From Isoperla grammatica (taxonomy: Eukaryota; Arthropoda; Insecta; Plecoptera; Perlodidae), in assembly GCA_945910005.1 (NCBI GenBank), contig OX246745.1, positions 42,356,278 to 42,420,277 of the forward strand: 64,000 nucleotides of DNA, written 5' to 3'. Each line of letters starts with the position of its first letter. Position 1 is the first letter of the stretch. This document shows, piece after piece, positions 61,596 through 64,000 of this stretch. The notes beneath the pieces were generated by a model that saw only the letters and a list, made by a program, of their open reading frames with translations, ran no database searches and had not been told where the DNA came from. Both the position numbers and the translations under genes were made by a program.

Positions 61596-62000
61596 TTCAC
61601 GTATGTCAAGAGAGGGTTACGTCCCCAGTGAAACCTTGTGACAGCCGACCTGAACATGGGTACGAGTCCCGTACCAGGGTGGTAGGGACAAGGGTGGGTA
61701 GTTCACGTATGTCAAGAGAGGGTTACGTCCCCAGTGAAACCTTGTGACAGCCGACCTGAACATGGGTACGAGTCCCGTACCAGGGTGGTAGGGACAAGGA
61801 TAGGTAGTTCACGTATGTCAAGAGAGGGTTACGTCCCCAGTGAAACCTTGTGACAGCCGACCTGAACATGGTACGAGTCCCGTATCAGGGTGGTAGGGAC
61901 AAGGGTAGGTAGTTCACGTATGTCAAGAGAGGGTTACGTCCCCAGTAAAACCTTGTGACAGCCGACCTGAACATGGGTACGAGTCCCGTACCAGGGTGAT
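61596..62000. repeat. 106-bp repeat, about 4 units
   Basis: Spacing 106, 106, 105 bp (TTCACGTATG at 61596, 61702, 61808, 61913). Each unit includes AACATGGGTACGAGTCCCGT, which has a tRNA B-box-like core inside a small palindrome. Confidence 0.95.
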
Positions 62001-62316
62001 AAGGGTTCGTTGGTCGGCACGTGAATTCGGTACACAACAATATTATGTGTTTGGGAATTGTAAACGGCGCAATCGTCGAACGTGTTTGCCGCTTGTTTAT
62101 TGTTTGTTTCCAATGGTTACAAATACTTACCAGTCACAAATAATTATCAATAGACGTGCCACAGTTGAACCGCAACATCTTTGCTTGGCTTAAACCTTAG
62201 GGAGAACAACAACGTATTTACGTATGCTGTATCTTATTGGTTTCTATGTTTTACAGTTTCCATCTTTCCCCACAATAACCAAGAGAAACAATTAAACAAC
62301 TACAAATAGAATAGAG
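62001..62316. other. Intergenic DNA
   Basis: Nothing recognised. Confidence 0.5.
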
Positions 62317-62557
62317 CATTTCAAAAACTATCTAGGACCCTTTGTATGATTATCATCACGGTCCTCTAAATCTTTATGTGCGACAATACACAACAATTAA
62401 AAACATGAACTCAAGGTTAGTAGATGATGATCTTGTGTGCATCAGTGAACCTTGATACATCATTTGAAAACTGATTTTTAATTGTTGTGTATTGTTGTTC
62501 TTGAAGACTTAGGATACCGTGATGATACTCATACAAAGGTAGATAGTTTTTGAAATG
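62317..62557. mobile_element. Foldback MITE
   Basis: CATTTCAAAAACTATCTAGG and following arm (TATCATCACGG, CAATACACAACAATTAAAAA) are inverted at the right, ending ATAGTTTTTGAAATG at 62557. The arms are about 88 bp with a spacer of about 65 bp. Confidence 0.85.
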
Positions 62558-63258
62558 GCGTAACGCTTTACTTTGTTTTTTAATTGGAAATTCTCGCAAT
62601 TTACTAATGAATTCCAATCTAAAGACAGGGCAATTAGCAGCGAATAACCTGTGTCTATACTTTCTCCTTCGGTACTGCTAACTTACTATTGATTATCTAT
62701 TGTTCTCTGATCTGCCAAGGTTTGAGAGTGAATGAAGCGAACGGGCATTACGAGTGCCTGATCTAAAGCTCATTTGAGGTGATTATGATGCGCGCAGCAA
62801 GGAATCCAGCACCAAGGACGTGGAATGCGGAGGACAAGGTCCAGTAAGAGACCCGCTGTGCATACTTCGCACAGTTTCTATTCATGCTGGCATCATAAGT
62901 ATTTGAAAGTGTTGCATGTTTACGAGTGTGATCACTGTTCTTTATATATTCATAATGTATTTTGTATCAGTGTTATTGTGACAATAGCGTTTACTTGATG
63001 CATTATCTATTGCCACAAGTTGTGGACACGATCTGTTGGTGCACGAGATAATCGAGTTTACTTGATGCATTATGAAGCGAGCGTCTCCATTAGACCCTTG
63101 TGGCACTTCGGACTGTTTTTGTTTGTTTGTTTTTTTCTGATTTTTTTTTATGTCTGTCGATAGCGGTCGAACGGAGAGTCCGATCAACTTAAAATTTGGA
63201 CCATCTACAAGCCTCAATGTAGATTGAAGGTGTATAGTTTTGTGGCAAAATCGTGCGA
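62558..63258. other. Intergenic DNA with a small dispersed repeat
   Basis: A segment of about 49 bp (CTATTGCCACAAGTTGTGGA...) at 63007-63055 is flanked by 18-bp direct repeats (62989-63006 and 63056-63073) and recurs at 63831-63879. No gene. Confidence 0.5.
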
Positions 63259-63545
63259 AAAGTTACAATGTTACACCATAGTTACTGTAAAATATTTTTC
63301 TGAAAAAAAATGGCGGCAAAATGTGAGATAGCCATATATTTTTACAAACATTTTTCCGATCACGAATGTGTTCATTCTGATAAGAAGAGCGATCTGATAA
63401 GTATTGGCAAAGTTACACAAAAGTTACTCTAAAATATCTTTCTGAAACACAATAGCACAAAATGTGGGTGGCTATGTTATAGTCAATTTTTGTCCGGTCA
63501 CGAACTGAATATACTAATATAAACGCGATCTGATACGTATTAGAG
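63259..63545. repeat. Diverged tandem pair, about 150 bp
   Basis: Two units share AAAGTTAC, GTTACT-TAAAATAT-TTTCTGAAA, AAAATGTG, CGATCACGAA/CGGTCACGAA and GCGATCTGATA-GTATT. Probably part of a repeat that starts with GTCGAACGGAGAGTCCGATC at about 63165. Confidence 0.7.
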
Positions 63546-64000
63546 GCAGAAATTACATTTCTATTGCTGTCAATAAGTGTTGGTAACGGTGACGGACCGC
63601 ACCGACAACACTAGACAAAATGACAACGAAATATCTTAGCAACGCACACTGCACGACGTCTAACAATGTCGGGAAGTATAATGGCTATGGAAAATAGAAA
63701 AATGTTTGCAATGCGCATTCTTGTATTGTTGTTAATTGTTGTTTTTATTAGCTTTGAAAACTTTTCGCCAGAAAGTTCGTATATATGGACGCGCTCGCTT
63801 ATCAACGCGTCAAACAGAGACTTTTCCTAGTTTATTGCCACAAGTTGTGGGCACGATTTGTAGGTGCACGAGATAATCGCGTACTAGGTATTCCTTGCTG
63901 TAATGCTATTCCCACTTGTATCGTGGAAATAGGTCCTCCCTTTGGACCAGCTCACCATAAATCGACTCAGCGACTACATAACGACTTACGTCGATTAAAA
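63546..64000. other. Intergenic DNA to window end
   Basis: Contains the second copy of the repeat of about 49 bp (63831-63879). No gene. Confidence 0.45.

Overview
The window is animal nuclear DNA with spliced host exons, Ty3/gypsy and LINE retrotransposons, tRNA-derived SINEs, hAT-like and foldback MITEs and many satellites. The style (TAGGCC-rich stretches, very repeat-rich introns) suggests a marine invertebrate, but the species cannot be named from the sequence. There is one assembly gap (200 Ns at 59456-59655).

One host gene is recognisable. It is a THEM6-like (thioesterase superfamily member 6, hotdog fold) gene on the minus strand, reconstructed here from three exons: exon 1 at 55353-55200, exon 2 at 36060-35846, exon 3 at 17836-17597. 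Splice sites and phases agree (phase 1, then phase 0), an in-frame stop lies just upstream of the ATG, and the product is 202 aa, close to the vertebrate protein. The introns are about 19.1 kb and 18.0 kb. They hold almost all of the unusual DNA in the window, and roughly 65% of intron 1 is tandem repeat.

Layout: 1-5252, decayed Ty3/gypsy element (+) ending in a 3' LTR; 5400-5870, short minisatellites; 6080-6380, SINE; 7501-8779, non-autonomous DNA transposon with 7-bp target duplication and about 20 tandem copies of its own inner TIR; 8787-15190, AT-rich DNA with small inverted-repeat elements; 15195-16431, two minisatellites; 17597-17836, THEM6 exon 3; 17890-35845, intron 2 (39-bp minisatellite, foldback elements, SINE pair, inverted composite element, perfect 56-bp palindrome, 4.5-kb octanucleotide satellite, nested retroelement cluster at 28.4-35.4 kb); 35846-36060, exon 2; 36061-55199, intron 1 (86-bp, GC-rich, 94-bp and 8-bp satellites, LINE tails, AAT and AAGT arrays); 55200-55353, exon 1; 55354-64000, intergenic DNA with a hAT-like MITE copy, SINEs, the gap, a CACACG array, a 106-bp repeat and a foldback element.

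The most striking observation is the 86-bp satellite (about 49 copies, 36061-40226) abutting exon 2. Each unit is a copy of the exon 2 3' splice site: 42 nt of intron end with a CTAAC branch-like motif and the acceptor AG, plus the first 44 nt of coding exon 2. The gene therefore presents a ladder of about 49 near-identical splice acceptors ahead of its second exon, and use of any of the upstream copies without further splicing predicts an early stop codon.
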